From Xiphias gladius (Eukaryota; Chordata; Actinopteri; Istiophoriformes; Xiphiidae), in assembly GCF_016859285.1 (NCBI RefSeq), contig NC_053414.1, forward strand, positions 23,899,517-23,963,516: DNA of 64,000 nt, written 5' to 3'. The translations under genes were made by a program, and so were the position numbers. The notes under the pieces were generated by a model that saw only the letters and a program-made list of their open reading frames with translations, did no database searches and was not told the DNA's origin. Every line of letters starts with the position of its first letter. Positions within the stretch are counted from its first letter, which is position 1. This document shows positions 1-14,841 of the stretch, one piece after another.

Positions 1-3000
1 TTGAATAAAAAATACTGTTTTTACCTTTTCAGAAGCTTGTCAGCAATACAAAGGAACAGGAGGAGAACAACATTCATAAGGAACAGGAGAACAAGATTCA
101 AAAGGAAGAAAAGATGGGGAACAAAGACAATGAGAGGGTGGGGGAGGAGACAAAGAGGAGTGAAGATAAACAAATGAATGAGAAAGAAAAGAAGCCAAAG
201 AGGAAGAAGTGGAAGAAAGAGAAAAACGGGTTAGCTGGAGCAGAACTTCCCACCCTCTGAAACCCCCACCCCTCTCCTCCTTCCTACCCTTTATACATCC
301 CCTACCCTTTTCTGCCCCACCCCTTACAAACAAACCCTTCACTCCACCCATCCGTTCTTGTGCATGTATCACATATTGTAAACATGTAAACTGTACAATA
401 CAGTTCCCTGAAACAACTGTGTTCCCTGTTCTAGAAAAACTTCCACCACTGGCCATCCAGTGTCCCAAAAGCAATATACCATATAATAATTCACTCCCGT
501 TCACATACTTTTGTCTACTTTTGGTTTGGGGCTTTTTTTATGGGTTGGGCCATAATTATCAAATTAAGGGGAATCTTTATGCTACAGCATACAGTATGTT
601 TTAGACAATAGTGTGCTTCCAGGTTTGTGACAGTGGAGGAAGCATTTCCTGTTTCGGCATGGCCTCATGCACAAGTTTGGTGAAGAAGAACTGGATAGGA
701 CTAAAAGATATAATAATAAAAGCAATATGCCATAATACCCTCACAGAATGATCTGAACCGACAAAACTCCTTTCTCGCTGCACCTGCCTTTTATCAAGCA
801 CTGATCCCGGCCGCCCTTCGATCAGATTCTCAACTTTGTACACAAAATATCCCGGAATATACAGGAAGTACTGCCATAACATAAGCTGAGCAAAATCAGC
901 CTGGCGAGAGGAATTATCATGGTAATTCAGTTGACAACTTGCCTTTCAATGTAGCACCACTCAAAGGCTGACAATTGCATTTGTATAAGATAGTTCAAAA
1001 TATGAGGGGATTTCTTTGAATTTGTGTAAGTGCTTGGGGATTGACCCTATGTTTTGTCACGCTGTTAACTTTCCAGACCAAAACCTAAATCTCTCAGCAC
1101 TGTTATACACATCAGAGGATAAACCTTCTTGCGTTAGGTTACAACGTGGCCTTTTCTCTGACACCTCAGGAAAAACTTTCTGATTTTGGACCCACTTATG
1201 CTTTGGTTGTCTTCATTTTTCATCCATCCAAGTTTTCTGGAGTGTATTTATTATTACAGCCTCATGGGGCTGCTATTGTGCCTATAGGCTCCTGGCCTTT
1301 TAGTCTTGTTGAAAGAAGACGGCAGAGGAAGGAGCAAAGAACATGTGAGGCCTGTTTGTTAGACCATGTTAAATTATCCTCACGCCACAGTTAATTTTTA
1401 GCTTAATTAATTTGTTAGATAACTACAGACACACACAATTATATCTCGCGTCATAAATGCTCACATCACCCCATGAAATGTGACACAACAGCATTTGCAC
1501 CTTAATGCATTCCAAGAATGAAAAATGAGACGCTGCCTTTGCTTAAGAAGCCGAGTCACAACAAATCAGTCTGATGTGTGTAGTATTGTATGGACGTTGC
1601 GTTGTAGCAGTCTGGTGTCATTTGCACCTGATTTAGTAAAGGTGGGTTTAACACAGTGGACAGCTCCGCATAATGACACTGCGCTCTGCAGATTTACCAC
1701 AACATACGTGTCCTGCCCTGCCGACGGCTGCAGGGTTTATCAGGGAAGTGAAGGAGAAACTTTTCATACAGTAAAAAGCAGCTGCGGACAACAGATACTG
1801 TAAGAATCGATACCACTCTTTTAAAGGTAAATGCAGGCGGATTAACCGAGGTTCGTGCTTTGAACACAATAAACGTTACTTTTTTAATGCCGATTTAAAT
1901 GCCTCCACTGGCTGGAGAGTGATTAGTTAAAATGGTTTATTCATTTTCAAAGCATTCATTCACTATTGCTGTGCATTTGCTGTCTGTATTTAGTTTGCTG
2001 TCGCTGATAAAATCACTGAAGTGGCAGCAGATTGACATGTAATGTCAAGAGATGTGAGATGTTGATTCTCCGAGCAAAGTCTAGGACACAAATGTAGTTG
2101 CTGCAGAACCTCCCACCTGTGCACCTTGCGCTCTGTGCTTGGCACAAAAATACCACACAGACGGGCAAAACCAATTTCAAGGTCAGGAAGTGACCAAACT
2201 GTCTGTCTGATGCTTGTGCTGATCTTTGCACCGCCACAGAATTGGGCCCGAAAATTGTAAACCTTCGTGTCAACTTACACTGTTATGTATTTTGTTCTTT
2301 TGTGTTGACCGGCTTTTTATTGCAGATCTTAAAAGAGAACTCCAGTTACTAGATACCTCACATCCATATACTGTAGGTGGGTGTCTCATGAGGGAGAAAA
2401 GAATGGACAGGTTTGATTCAGGGGAAGCTGCAACAGCCTCCATTTTAGTCCGTTAATAATGAGTCAAACTCCAAAAACAATGGATCTTACACGTCCCATA
2501 ATGCAATTCAATGGAATCTTTTGTGACAGGTAAACACCCATCGCCCTGGTTTATATTGCAGGCTTTTTCTGCTCATTTGCAGACCAAAGCTGATCTTGCC
2601 CTGATGACATAATCAGGGACCTTAGAAAGCTCCTCCAGAGACACATACGTCCTTATGACTGTAAGGGAAAAAATCCTCTCTATAACTTAGTGAAGAAAGA
2701 ACTCTGAACCATAGACTGTATATAAAAATGGACATAAATTCCGAGTTTGAAAAGTGAAGCCGATGCGGAGTTGCCTCAAAGGGCAATACTGCTGTAGACT
2801 AGAAGATTAAACACCCAGAATATGACCAAAATAGTGACTGACACTACAGTTAAATATAACATTTAAACTGCTGCACAGATAAGCTAGAGAAAAGAAATAC
2901 CCTCATCTAAATGTGAAGTGACTACAGCCATTTCTTAAAGTACTTTGAAATTAACTACTGTTGTTGTTAATGTATTACACTGTGTCCTGTGCTACACTGG

Positions 3001-4900
3001 TGTCTTTCTTCCTCTGTGTCGTATTCAGCATGAGGACCCTCCTTTAGAAATGCTGTTCGTTCACACAACGATCATATCGCAGGAGTTAGAAACTTGTTCT
3101 CATAGTATACAGTGTATAGAAGAACATTTGTCATGGAGGTGTTTGTTCATTTAATACAATACGTTCATACACGATAGTCCTCAACTGAAGCACACATTCG
3201 TGCACCTATCCCAACAAGCCTGTATCTGTATGTGATCCATTGTGATCCACCATGTCTTAACTAAAGTGTTCGTGAGAACTGAATGACCAGTACCAACAGA
3301 AAGAAGACCTCATGTATCTGGTTTTAGAGAAGGGAGACTCCGGCATCGACAACATCCTTAGCTCTCAAATGGGTTTTGCTGATTATGCCAGAAAACCACA
3401 TCCGGTTCAGCCTTCTCTGATGAAAGGACAGACCAACTCTCTAGAAATTTATTTAACCTCTGTCCTTAGTATTCATATCTGGGTCGCTAACTTTGACCTC
3501 ACAGTGGGTTGCGGTTCCATCTGAACCCAGAGGTGAATCAGGTGAAATGCTCCTTTAATATCTTCCACGTGCATGGGGGGGGGGTTACACACAAAACTCG
3601 CGCAAGTGTCATCCCACTCTAATACAGAGATCATCTCTCTCTTATACACTCAGCACCACCCTTTGGCAGAGATACGGGAACAACGCAACACCAAATATGG
3701 CCCACCAGACCCCTCTTCCAAGAACACTCTCGTCCCGATGATTTCCAGCTGGTTATGCCACATTAACATCGACACATCCAACCCATCCAGCACGACATGA
3801 CCTGGCAAAGGCAACATCCTCGCCAGAGCTATCTTGCTCTTAAATATCAGTAAACATCTCCTACCAGATATTTTCCCACCAAAGTTCACTTCCTAACATT
3901 GCAAATAAGTTCAACTGGGAAGTCAGTACATGATGAAAACACACCATAATCATAATTTTCCTTACAAGACAGGGGCTGAGTAGGGCTCCACATCACAACA
4001 TGATTTTGATTTGCTGAATTGGTGGAGAGCCCCTTTAGATATTTTGAAGAATCCCTTCTGGTAGTAGTTAATAATAAGAAAGGTACAAACACTTACAGAG
4101 TGATAAGCAAGACATGTGCCCGTTAGGCAAACTTCTTTTTTCCTTTTATTGGTGCCGTGGTCTCACTTCCCCCTCCAAAATAAAGACACAAGTAATAGAG
4201 GATGAAATGGAGAAAAACAGTACAGAGAGAGCAATGTAATAAGCTAAGACTGAACACAACCGGGTGCTATCTTTTTGCCAATGACAGTGCAACATAAAGC
4301 TAGGGAAAGAAAAGGCGGGCCCCAAATTAGATTTCTGCTTCAGGTCCCCAGAAAGTCAGCGGCAGCCAAAAAGGCAGTGAGATCATTTTGAAGCTAATAA
4401 AGTTGCTGGTCTGAGAGGCTGGACTGAGAGATTTCGATATCTACATGGTGTGTTACACACATTGTGAGGTGTAATATTCTCACGGCTGTTTTGTGTTAAA
4501 TTAACTGTTCACACATTCCCACAGTGCATACATTTTTTTCCCCCACCCACATCAGCTGTTTTTTCTGTGTTTCCTCGCAGTAACATGACGATATGGAGCC
4601 TTCAAAACCTCTTCATCCTCTGCTGTAAATTATTTAGATTTTAAAAAGATATATATATCATTTTTATATTATATTTCTATTATATTATTTTTAAATCAAA
4701 CTACAAGTGGTTTATTTCGCTTTACTTTGTCTTGGTAATGCACTGTCAATATCAGTCAGCTGTGAAACATCTATTATTTATCTATTATTCATCTATTATT
4801 TATGTCTATATATAAGATACCAGTACAATAGACTGAGTATTAAAGGTAAATATTTGTACAGTTACAAACTGATTAGAAGTCTTGTAAATGAAACTAAGAA
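1..4900. other. No recognised gene
   Basis: I see no conserved protein and no chain of splice-compatible exons here. Positions 50-240 are purine-rich (GGAA/GAAG runs). An open frame at 601-882 on the - strand has two hydrophobic stretches and opens just after a CAG, so it could be an exon of a membrane protein. I cannot match it to a family, and frames of this length are common by chance in this window. The frames at 1146-1394 and 1525-1803 (+) also resemble nothing I know. Positions 4630-4800 are AT-rich. Confidence 0.5.
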
Positions 4901-4962
4901 ACGTGCTGAATGACAATCTGTATACAAGGTTTTCTGCATTTCGTGTTGTCTCGTCTTCGCAG

Positions 4963-5060
4963 TTGCTCTGAGTTGTGTGACCAGTGCAGCAGACATGAAC
5001 CGCGCAGCTGGATATGAAGGGAAAGATGTTAATGTTTCCTGATACTCAGAGTGTTGGATC
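4963..5060 (+). pseudogene. Relic Ig exon of a CD300/pIgR-like gene
   Basis: After a good acceptor (pyrimidine tract, AG at 4961-4962) the + strand reads ALSCVTSAADMNRAAGYEGK and continues DVNVS, then hits TGA at 5040-5042. This matches the start of the first Ig exon of the intact gene at 19474-19800 (ALSCVTGAA.., GYEGRDVKVSC) in the same splice phase. The stop falls exactly where the family has the B-strand cysteine (TGC to TGA). Similarity fades after about 5060, so the rest of the domain is gone. It lies on the strand opposite to the intact gene. A dead exon is the only reasonable reading; no functional product is expected. Confidence 0.75.
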
Positions 5061-5452
5061 ATTCGTTTGCATTGCTTCAAGCTGCAATTTTATGCAGTTT
5101 TTATATGAGCCACAGCTGTTCGATTTAACAATTTTGTTGATTTTTGTTAATCATTAAAGACGTGTCCCTTGTAATGGTTTCAGCAAGAAGAACACAACAT
5201 TTCTTCAGGGAGATATAAAATATTTCATCAGTTAGTGTTCTGGGTCTTTTGATATTAAATTGTGGCACGTTGCACAAAATAAGTCAGTTTTGGGAAGGAG
5301 TTTGATCACAAGGACTAATAACTAACATATCTGCATGCTTAGTATTTGCATATATTGGATCCCTCCCCTGTGAGTTGAACTTCCCTGAATGGTGTGATGC
5401 TGATGCTTGCTTTCAGGAGACATACCTTTGTTATTCTTTTTGTGTTTTTCAG

Positions 5453-5538
5453 ATGCACAACCATCTTGCTGCGTGATTTTCGTTGTGCTTCTCATTCTGG
5501 GTGTAATCACGAATACATACACACATGAACTATGATTG
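5453..5538 (+). pseudogene. Possible transmembrane-exon relic
   Basis: Following a TTTTTCAG at 5446-5453, the + strand encodes a short hydrophobic run (DAQPSCCVIFVVLLILGVIT) and then a stop. Its position 400 bp downstream of the relic Ig exon, on the same strand, and the leading D codon split by the acceptor resemble the membrane exon of CD300/pIgR-like genes. A chance hydrophobic frame is a real alternative. Confidence 0.25.
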
Positions 5539-5599
5539 GGTCAGTTGTGCGTCAAGCCTGAAAACCTAGAGCCTAAACACTGGCTCATACAGTGTAAGT

Positions 5600-6130
5600 A
5601 TAATGCTTGAGTATAATGCTCATCATTATACTCAAAAATATGAACGTGTGAAACAGAAAGAGCAACATACTGATGATTTTGCTCATACCGGGGCTGAAAT
5701 TTAATCTTCGTCCTGTTGGTGGCACTAAATTAAAGCTCATGGAGCATCCAAAGCGGAAAGGGTTGATTCGTACAGCAGCATAAATGCACTCTGTGATTTG
5801 ATGGCATTCTGGCATTGCTACAAAAGCAAAGGATAAAAGCAGAGTACAAGAAAAATTAAATCATTTAGCTTAATTCTCTAGTGTCCATGAATATCCATGG
5901 TCAATTTCATTTTCAAGCGTTCTTGTCACAATATGTTCCCAAAGGGCCGTTTTGACCTGATGGTGGTGCTGAAGCTGAAAGGTCAGGGGGTCATCAAAAT
6001 CACTAACAATCTACTTACTGCATTAATATTCAGATCAAAGTTCATGCCTGTGGGTGTGAAGATTTCTTGCTCAGGCGATGGACATTTCTCATCTAAGTCA
6101 TGGATAAATGGACCAAATGACCAACAACAT
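5600..6130. repeat. Teleost dispersed repeat fragments
   Basis: The stretch contains phrases such as TTTTGACCTGATGGTGG, AAAGGTCAGGGGGTCATC and, in inverse sense, GTTGGTGGCACTAAATTAAAG. The same phrases recur at 16090-16260, 17640-17720 and 32930-33200, so this is a fragment of a dispersed family common in percomorph fish genomes. I cannot assign the class or exact ends. The open frame at 5897-6142 lies inside it and is not a gene. Confidence 0.6.
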
Positions 6131-6745
6131 CACAAGTATTAGGCTTTACTGGTAGATGAGCCAAAATGACATAGTTTCTTGATTGCACCTATGTGATAAC
6201 TGATCCTCTAATATACTCTATCATCTCTGAACCTGTCCGTGTACTGTATGTATTGGTTATCCGAGTCTTTCTGCATGACTCAAGGCTCAGCTCTTCCAAG
6301 CAGGAGGAACTGAGCCTCAGGGTCAAAATGATCCTGTTTGCATTACCTCTATTAACAGAGGACCAATACATATTCTTGTACAACTCTGGTCCAACTCTCC
6401 AACTTCCTGTTGGACATTGTGATTATTTAGAGATTTGTCTTGATGAGTGTATTTTGTAAATTAATAAACATTCAGGACTTTTATGCTGCTACAACAATTG
6501 CTAGCTATTTACAAGCAGTATATTTGAACCTTTTGTAATAAAGAAAACGATAGCATAACAGAACAGAATGAGCATTGATTCAACACCACAGTTTCAAATC
6601 AGAACAGACTCAAAATATGTGCTATACTCTTGAGTTTTACGGCATTCTTGATCAAAGAGTATTTCATTGATGCTAACAACACAGCACAACAAAGACAACA
6701 AAGTCATTCAAGATTTTCAACGAACACTCAGAGTCGTCACCGTCT

Positions 6746-9208
<2,463 letters not shown>

Positions 9209-9363
9209 GTTTTCTTTTCGTTTCGTCAGTCAAATCACAGGCACACGAAAAAGGAAGCAATAAGACCGATTTAAGCAGATTTAGTGTCTAAGCAGAAATA
9301 GCAGCATCAGTGATGCACAGTTTTCACGGTCTTGGAGCAGACCGAGCTGTATGTTTGTTTGGT

Positions 9364-9376
9364 GTTGCCTGGTTAC
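9364..9376 (-). promoter_or_regulatory. Candidate RFX X-box upstream of tekt4
   Basis: GTTGCCTGGTTAC is an imperfect inverted pair of RFX half-sites (GTTGCC and GGTTAC) about 155 bp upstream of the tekt4 start codon. Ciliary genes are commonly driven by RFX factors through such X-boxes. The second half-site has one mismatch and the spacing is one base shorter than the classic form. This is inferred from motif and position only. Confidence 0.45.
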
Positions 9377-10882
9377 ACATCTTGGCAGGATCAGCTCCGG
9401 CAGCAGCTTTGCTTCAGGGGACTAATTATCAAACGAGCTGATGCAGATCAAATGGCAATTTCAGCCATTAAACTAGTGTAACACACACAAGAGGAGATAT
9501 CCTAATGAGATGATCAGTACTACAAACTTCTGGGGTCCACTACAACTCAAATTAGACCTGCACAATATAACAGAAAAGAAATGCACCCCATAATTGGTCC
9601 AGAGGTAAAAACAGCACTGTAAACTCAGGGTAAAAGCAATAACGTGTACATTATTATGCGTTAATGTGAGCACACTAGCACATGCTTATCATAGAACGAA
9701 TCTTTAAATGTTCAGGATTCCAATGTGTTTTAATCAGACAGTGACCCCGAATGCAAAGTTTGATCACTGTCATGCATTCAGTTCAGTTGATTATTGGCTG
9801 TGTTGTAACTAGTGAGAAGTTGGTTGACCTTTGTCGAAGTAAGTAATTGGTGCACAGACCCTGGTTGGTCTTAACCTGCGTTATCATCACGATGCAAGAA
9901 GCGCTACTGCTGCTTGGAACCAAGCCTTCACCACGCTACAACTTCTCGTATCTAAAAGGAAAAAAATAACAGAGATGATATATCAGACGGTTCTGTTTTA
10001 GCATTTGTTAAAATGCAACAGGAATTCAACCATATTATGTGCAATAATATAAAAAATACAATATGCAAACTACGTATATCATTATATTTATCTAATGCAG
10101 GGTATTATTATTTTATTATCCAATGCAAAGTAATTGTATGTGCTTTTGCTCCTTTAGCAACAGCGGCTAAGGATAGCAACGCTGGTCTACTCTTGTGCTT
10201 TTCATATCAGGCCAGTTCAGAAGGGGCAGACAGAGTACTGGCCATGTTTCAGCGTTGAGTATACCACAGACATGCGTTGAGCAATTCAAAAGAGTTATCT
10301 GCCTTTCTGCCTACCTTATTTTCTTTTACCAGAGTGAGCTTTATAAGATCAGACACTCCACCGTTTTGTAATGTGCAAGATCACACAGTTTATAAAATGG
10401 GATTAAACATGTTGGAAACACTCTACTAACTCTGTTCTAATATTATACTTGATTTTTCTTTACGTCAATGGTGTTTTATTTGTTGTTCTTCATGGAGCCA
10501 ATCTTCTCCTCAGGAAATTGTTTACCAAAGTTGGTAAGACAACCACAACCTGATGGATCTTGTCCGATGTTCTGTTTAATTCTTTATAATGTTAGCAGTT
10601 GTGGCGCAGTTTGAGGCTCAGTGTGTGCATTAACAAACATACGCTCATTTACTTCTGTCAGGCATATGTAAGTGGACTGGTTCCACAGTGAAGAAAAGAA
10701 ATAACATACAAAGTACTCAGTACTCAGTCTGTTGTACAATGTGCAGTATTAACACTAAACCTGACAGATGTAGCATTTGTGAAAAGTAACAGTTCCTAAT
10801 AAAAAAAAAAGGGAAAAGGTGACCCCAAATTCAAGGTTTATCTACAGCCATGCATACTGTTCACTTTCTATTTGCACTGTTA
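9377..10882. other. Intergenic, no gene seen
   Basis: This is unique-looking AT-rich sequence between tekt4 and the CD300-like relics. The frames at 9473-9673 and 10013-10258 show no domain or flanking splice signal. Nothing else is supported. Confidence 0.5.
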
Positions 10883-11039
10883 TCACTCCTGACAGACAGA
10901 GTAGATGTCTTCTGTCACATTGAGGCTTTGGTACACACTAGTTTGAATTTCAGCCGCTTTATCATCATTGTGACAGGTGCTTTGCTGCTTAGAGAAATCC
11001 TGGTTTTGAGTCAGCTTCATCTTCTGGATTTTCATAAAT
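10883..11039 (-). pseudogene. Broken cytoplasmic-tail exon of a CD300/pIgR-like copy
   Basis: The - strand has an acceptor (T-rich, AG at 11040-11041) followed by IYENPEDEADSKPG in the phase the intact gene uses (there: IYSNQEV..), but that frame stops at FL*. After a net shift relative to the intact exon, the other frame reads KQQSTCH, SVYQSLNVTEDIY and SVCQE, then stops at 10883. The intact tail at 15377-15544 has QQSTCH, VYQNFSITEDVY. The two halves of the tail are therefore in different frames, consistent with an indel in a dead gene. It lies in the same orientation as the Ig relic at 12.1-12.4 kb, so both may belong to one lost copy. Confidence 0.7.
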
Positions 11040-11179
11040 CTAAAAAAAAAACAACACAAAAAACGAACACCACATGAATAAATAAACAAGCACAGCTACA
11101 CAGAGGAGGATGTTGTACTTCTCTCTTTAATGTGCAAAATCTTAGAAATTATAAACGCTATGGTCGGTTTCTCAATTCT

Positions 11180-11400
11180 TCTGTTTGATCCAGACATCTA
11201 CAGTCCAGATTGCCATGAAGTTTTGCATGAATATTGAAGGTGCTATAGGAAAATTTTTGTGTTCCACTGAACTTCCATTTAGAATCAAAATCAGGCCAAA
11301 AATTTTTACTTGTGCCTCAGAAATATCAAAATCTACAGGTAGAAATTTGCTAAGCACATTCGTGCCTTACAGGCCAATACGAATACATAATGAAAATTTT
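11180..11400. repeat. Dispersed repeat fragment
   Basis: Phrases such as CAGATTGCCATGAAGTTTTGCATG and TGTGCCTCAGAAAT resemble the block at 15780-15870 (CAGATTGCGGTGAAACTAGG, TGTGCCTCTGCGAGG). The short frames on both strands here are not genes. Ends and class are unknown. Confidence 0.45.
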
Positions 11401-12098
11401 CAGAGCACATTCACAGTTTAAAGGTTATATAGATAAGGACCCTTTTAATTTCATGTAATGATGCCATTGTTTCCCTCTCAATGGTCTTTTCATATTTTGA
11501 CGAGTTGTAGCTGCTACTTTGAAGTCTCTAGGAATAGCAGATTAATCAGGATCTCGTTCACTGTGTGCCACACAACAAGATTTATTTTACTAGTCGGTTC
11601 ATACTGTAACATTCAATGATCTCTGGACCTAAATGCAGATACAAATGGAGGAAGTCTGGATAAGTGAGATGACTATTTAATGAGTGAAATGAACTTACAG
11701 TTATACAGGTGGTGAAGATTGCAGACAGGAATCCAGGAATACGGGTAGTAGGAAAATAGACACGAGGAAAACTTAGGAACAAAAACGGAAAGAAAACTGA
11801 CAATCCATCGTAGGAAGAGAAACGAGGGAGCAAACATAGATTAACCCACAAGGAGTGAAGGGATCACAGAGTCTTAAATACATTAGTGAGGGGAAGACAG
11901 CAGGGAGCAGATAAAACTAATTAGAGTGGGGCAAGTAATCACAAAAGGCAGGAAAACACACAGACAGGAAGCAAAAAAAACAATAGAAACATAAGGAAAT
12001 TAATTTCTTAATTCAACAGAAAATACGTAGTCCGGGCAAAGAGTCACTGGCAGGGGGGGGCAGATCATGACATTTATTCATTCACTAGTTTTACTTCA

Positions 12099-12132
12099 GT
12101 TTTACTTCAGCATGGTAGAAATCCACTCCAGT

Positions 12133-12179
<47 letters not shown>

Positions 12180-12376
12180 CAGCATCCACCAAGCTCAGAT
12201 CGGAGATGGTCGTTGTGAAGACTTGTTTGTTTTTGTCATCGTAGATGGAGTATTTGTTCTTCTTTGCTTGTGTAGTCTCATTAAGAACATCACTGTCGCC
12301 ACAGGTATTTCTCATAAGACTCATAGCCCTTTCCATAGGAGCAGGAAACTTTAACATCTCTCCCCTCATATCCAGA
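12099..12376 (-). pseudogene. Broken Ig exon of a CD300/pIgR-like copy
   Basis: On the - strand this is nearly the same as Ig exon 1 of the intact gene (19474-19800): YEGRD, KVSCSYGKGYESYEKYL, then ETTQAKKNKYSIYDDKNK and FTTTISDLSLVDAG. Two lesions kill it. First, a 14-bp deletion between two CTGTG repeats shifts the frame just after KYL. Second, the segment that should encode KYWCGVTRNLK, including the F-strand cysteine, is replaced by a 42-bp (TA)n tract at 12135-12176. After the tract EVKLK resumes. The remaining near-identity to the intact exon implies a recent duplication. Confidence 0.88.
12135..12176. repeat. (TA)n microsatellite replacing Ig coding sequence
   Basis: About 21 TA units sit inside the broken Ig exon, exactly where the intact paralogue encodes the F strand. 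Confidence 0.95.
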
Positions 12377-12419
12377 CAACGTGAAAAAGAAAAACTTTGA
12401 TGGAAACAGGTCTTCATTG

Positions 12420-13650
12420 AATGTAACTTTAGCTTTAGTTTTTTGTAGTTTTTTGTAGTTTTAATTTAAACCGAGTGCACAGCTATGTTGATTTAATGTC
12501 TTCATTCAATATAATTTTTACCCCTTTAAGTTTTATTTACCAGACAAATTGACAGATACAGGTACATTTGTTGTTGTTATTTTACTTCTTAAACTGATCA
12601 TAATAAAATACAAATAACTTGGAGCAGAGGACGTACGGCAGGTTTTGAAAGCTACACAACTTCATGATACTGCAAAGAAACAGAAACTTACATTCTAAGT
12701 TATTAATGCTTCTCTGTGAATGTGCAAACTGACTCTTCACACAAACAGCACAGTTTAAAATGCTTAGAACATCAGTGAGGGATGAATAATACATCTACAA
12801 TATGTGTCAACAAACTTTGCAAATGTTGAAATTCCTCAGTTCCTCATTCAAACCAACAGGTTTGGTTCATCTACTTGATGCATCTACTTGAGAGACCATT
12901 AGAATGACTAAAGCATTTCATACAAAGTCCTCAAATAAAGAGTTAAAGAGCAAAGATTAAAAGTAGCCTACATGGCTCAATTACAAAAAACAAAGTAACA
13001 AAAAAAAAGGGGGGATTAAGTAAACTAATTATGTGATTTTTAAAAAGAGAGTGATGGTTAATAGTTTTCAACAACTTTAAACATTGGTAATTGTTAAAAC
13101 ATCACTTAAACATAGGACTACAATAGTTTCATAATGCCATGCAAACATTTAGCTAAAAAGAGGAACAGTGTGCGTAGATCAACATATCATTGGCACTCTT
13201 AACGCTCAAAATGATCATTAAGGAAGCTGACACTATTTCTAAGAATCTATTCTTTGAATAAAAATTTGCCTTTTTTCTTACTATATGCCTACACCCTATT
13301 ATTTGTTGTGCGGCGTCCTATGTCTCATCATTAGAGTGATAAAAGAGAACAGACCTAATTTTCCCCCAATAAAAGAAGTTTTTAAATGTAAACACATGAA
13401 GTCAACAACATTTTGGACTCATTTATACTTACTAATGTGCTATGCAACCTGTAATCTCATATAGGTAATGTAATGATTCTTCTATCTGTAAAACAGTTCA
13501 TTTGGGACAGCTTGTCCACTTGGGGACAAAAGCAGTGTCCCCAATTGGGGAAAAGCTGATTTCTGGGTCACTGGTGAAGGTTACGGTTGGGTTAAGTCTA
13601 CAAGAAATTAATGCACAGCCATATAATGTCCCCAAAATTGACCAAGATCA
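12420..13650. other. AT-rich intergenic stretch
   Basis: I see no coding sequence or named repeat. Positions 12430-12460 carry three copies of TAGTTTT. A short inverted phrase near 13504-13545 (GGGACAGCTTGTCCACTTGG / CCCCAATTGGGG) is too short to name. Confidence 0.4.
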
Positions 13651-13653
13651 ACA

Positions 13654-13660
<7 letters not shown>

Positions 13661-13738
<78 letters not shown>
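13661..13738. repeat. (GT)n microsatellite
   Basis: About 38 GT units, uninterrupted. The open frames across it are artefacts of the repeat. Confidence 0.97.
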
Positions 13739-13741
<3 letters not shown>

Positions 13742-13812
13742 TTCTCTCTCTTTAAATATCTCTGGAATATATTCCACAGAGACTAACACAAAAGAAAAAA
13801 CACTTATTTCCA

Positions 13813-14841
13813 GAGGTGGAAGAAGTAACCCATCCTTTACTTGAGTGAAAGTACCAGTACAACAGTGTAAAAGTATTTACAAGCACAGTATCCAAAATCT
13901 TACTTAAGTAAATGTACAGAAATAATACTAAAACTGTTAGTATTACTTTGATTTTCAAATCAACAACGATTAGTCCTACCACTCCTGCGAGACAGGAAAG
14001 TGCAATCTAAACTCTGCTCCTGTGTAGTCGCTCAGTGGTGGAGTGAGTTTCCTCATTCAGTGTGGTCAGCAGAAACCACCTCTGTGTTCAAAGGCTTGAA
14101 GACCTACTTTTTTCAAGGGTTGCTTTGGTCAAAAGCATAAATAATTAAATGAATCCATGTAAATGTTAGCTAGAGAGGTGTAAAAGTACCTCTATAGCTG
14201 ATATCTTATTATATATGACATTATTAGATTGTTAACAGCTGCATTCTACTATTGTAGCTGTAGCTAGTTTTAACTGCTTTATATGCTGTTGGGTAATTTA
14301 GTCCAGTGGTTCCCACCCTATGGGTGAAGCTTTTCCTGAGGGTCTTCAAATAAAATCAGTGGGATCATGAGATGATTAATGAGAGAGGAAAGAAGAAAAA
14401 AGAAGGTCTGATACACAAATTTATATGCATGTTTTGACCATTTTTGTCTATTCTTCGCTTTTTTTTGTAGAATATTGGATCATTTGACCTCTTTGTGCCT
14501 TGAGTTGTTATTTAAATAAAACCATCTGAGGGGAAATGTCTAAAATGTGACGAGGAATCCCAACTAGATGCTGTTAATTTGTAAGGCAGTCTCGGGCCAA
14601 ATGGTTAACAATGCACTGTGTTTTATAAATCTACTCTATCATATGTAAAAAAAAAAAAAAAAGTAAATGTACGTACTATATTTCCCTCTGACATGTAGTG
14701 AGGTAGAAGTATAAAGTATTATAAAATGGAAACACCCAAGTTAAGTACATGTACTAAACTTGAGTATAAGTACAAGCACTACATATACACAACTACTTCA
14801 GAGTACTTGAGTAAATGTACTTTGTTACTTTCCAACACTTT
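13813..14841. mobile_element. Non-autonomous DNA transposon, about 1 kb
   Basis: The left end reads CAGAGGTGGAAGAAGTAACC then TACTTGAGTGAAAGTACCAG. The right end read in reverse is AGTGTTGGAAAGTAACAAAG then TACATTTACTCAAGTACT. These inverted ends, rich in ACTTGAGTAAATGTAC-like phrases, match a very common teleost non-autonomous element family. The interior contains no transposase-like frame and has an A run at 14647-14662. The superfamily is not settled. Confidence 0.65.

Noticed and set aside
40-604. Overlapping frames of 154 and 131 codons on both strands
   Set aside because: Low-complexity purine/pyrimidine sequence gives Ser/Pro/Leu-rich peptides with no domain and no splice context.
601-882. 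Hydrophobic 93-codon frame on the - strand as a membrane-protein exon
   Set aside because: It is plausible in composition, but I could match no family and found no partner exon; left as a note in the region entry.
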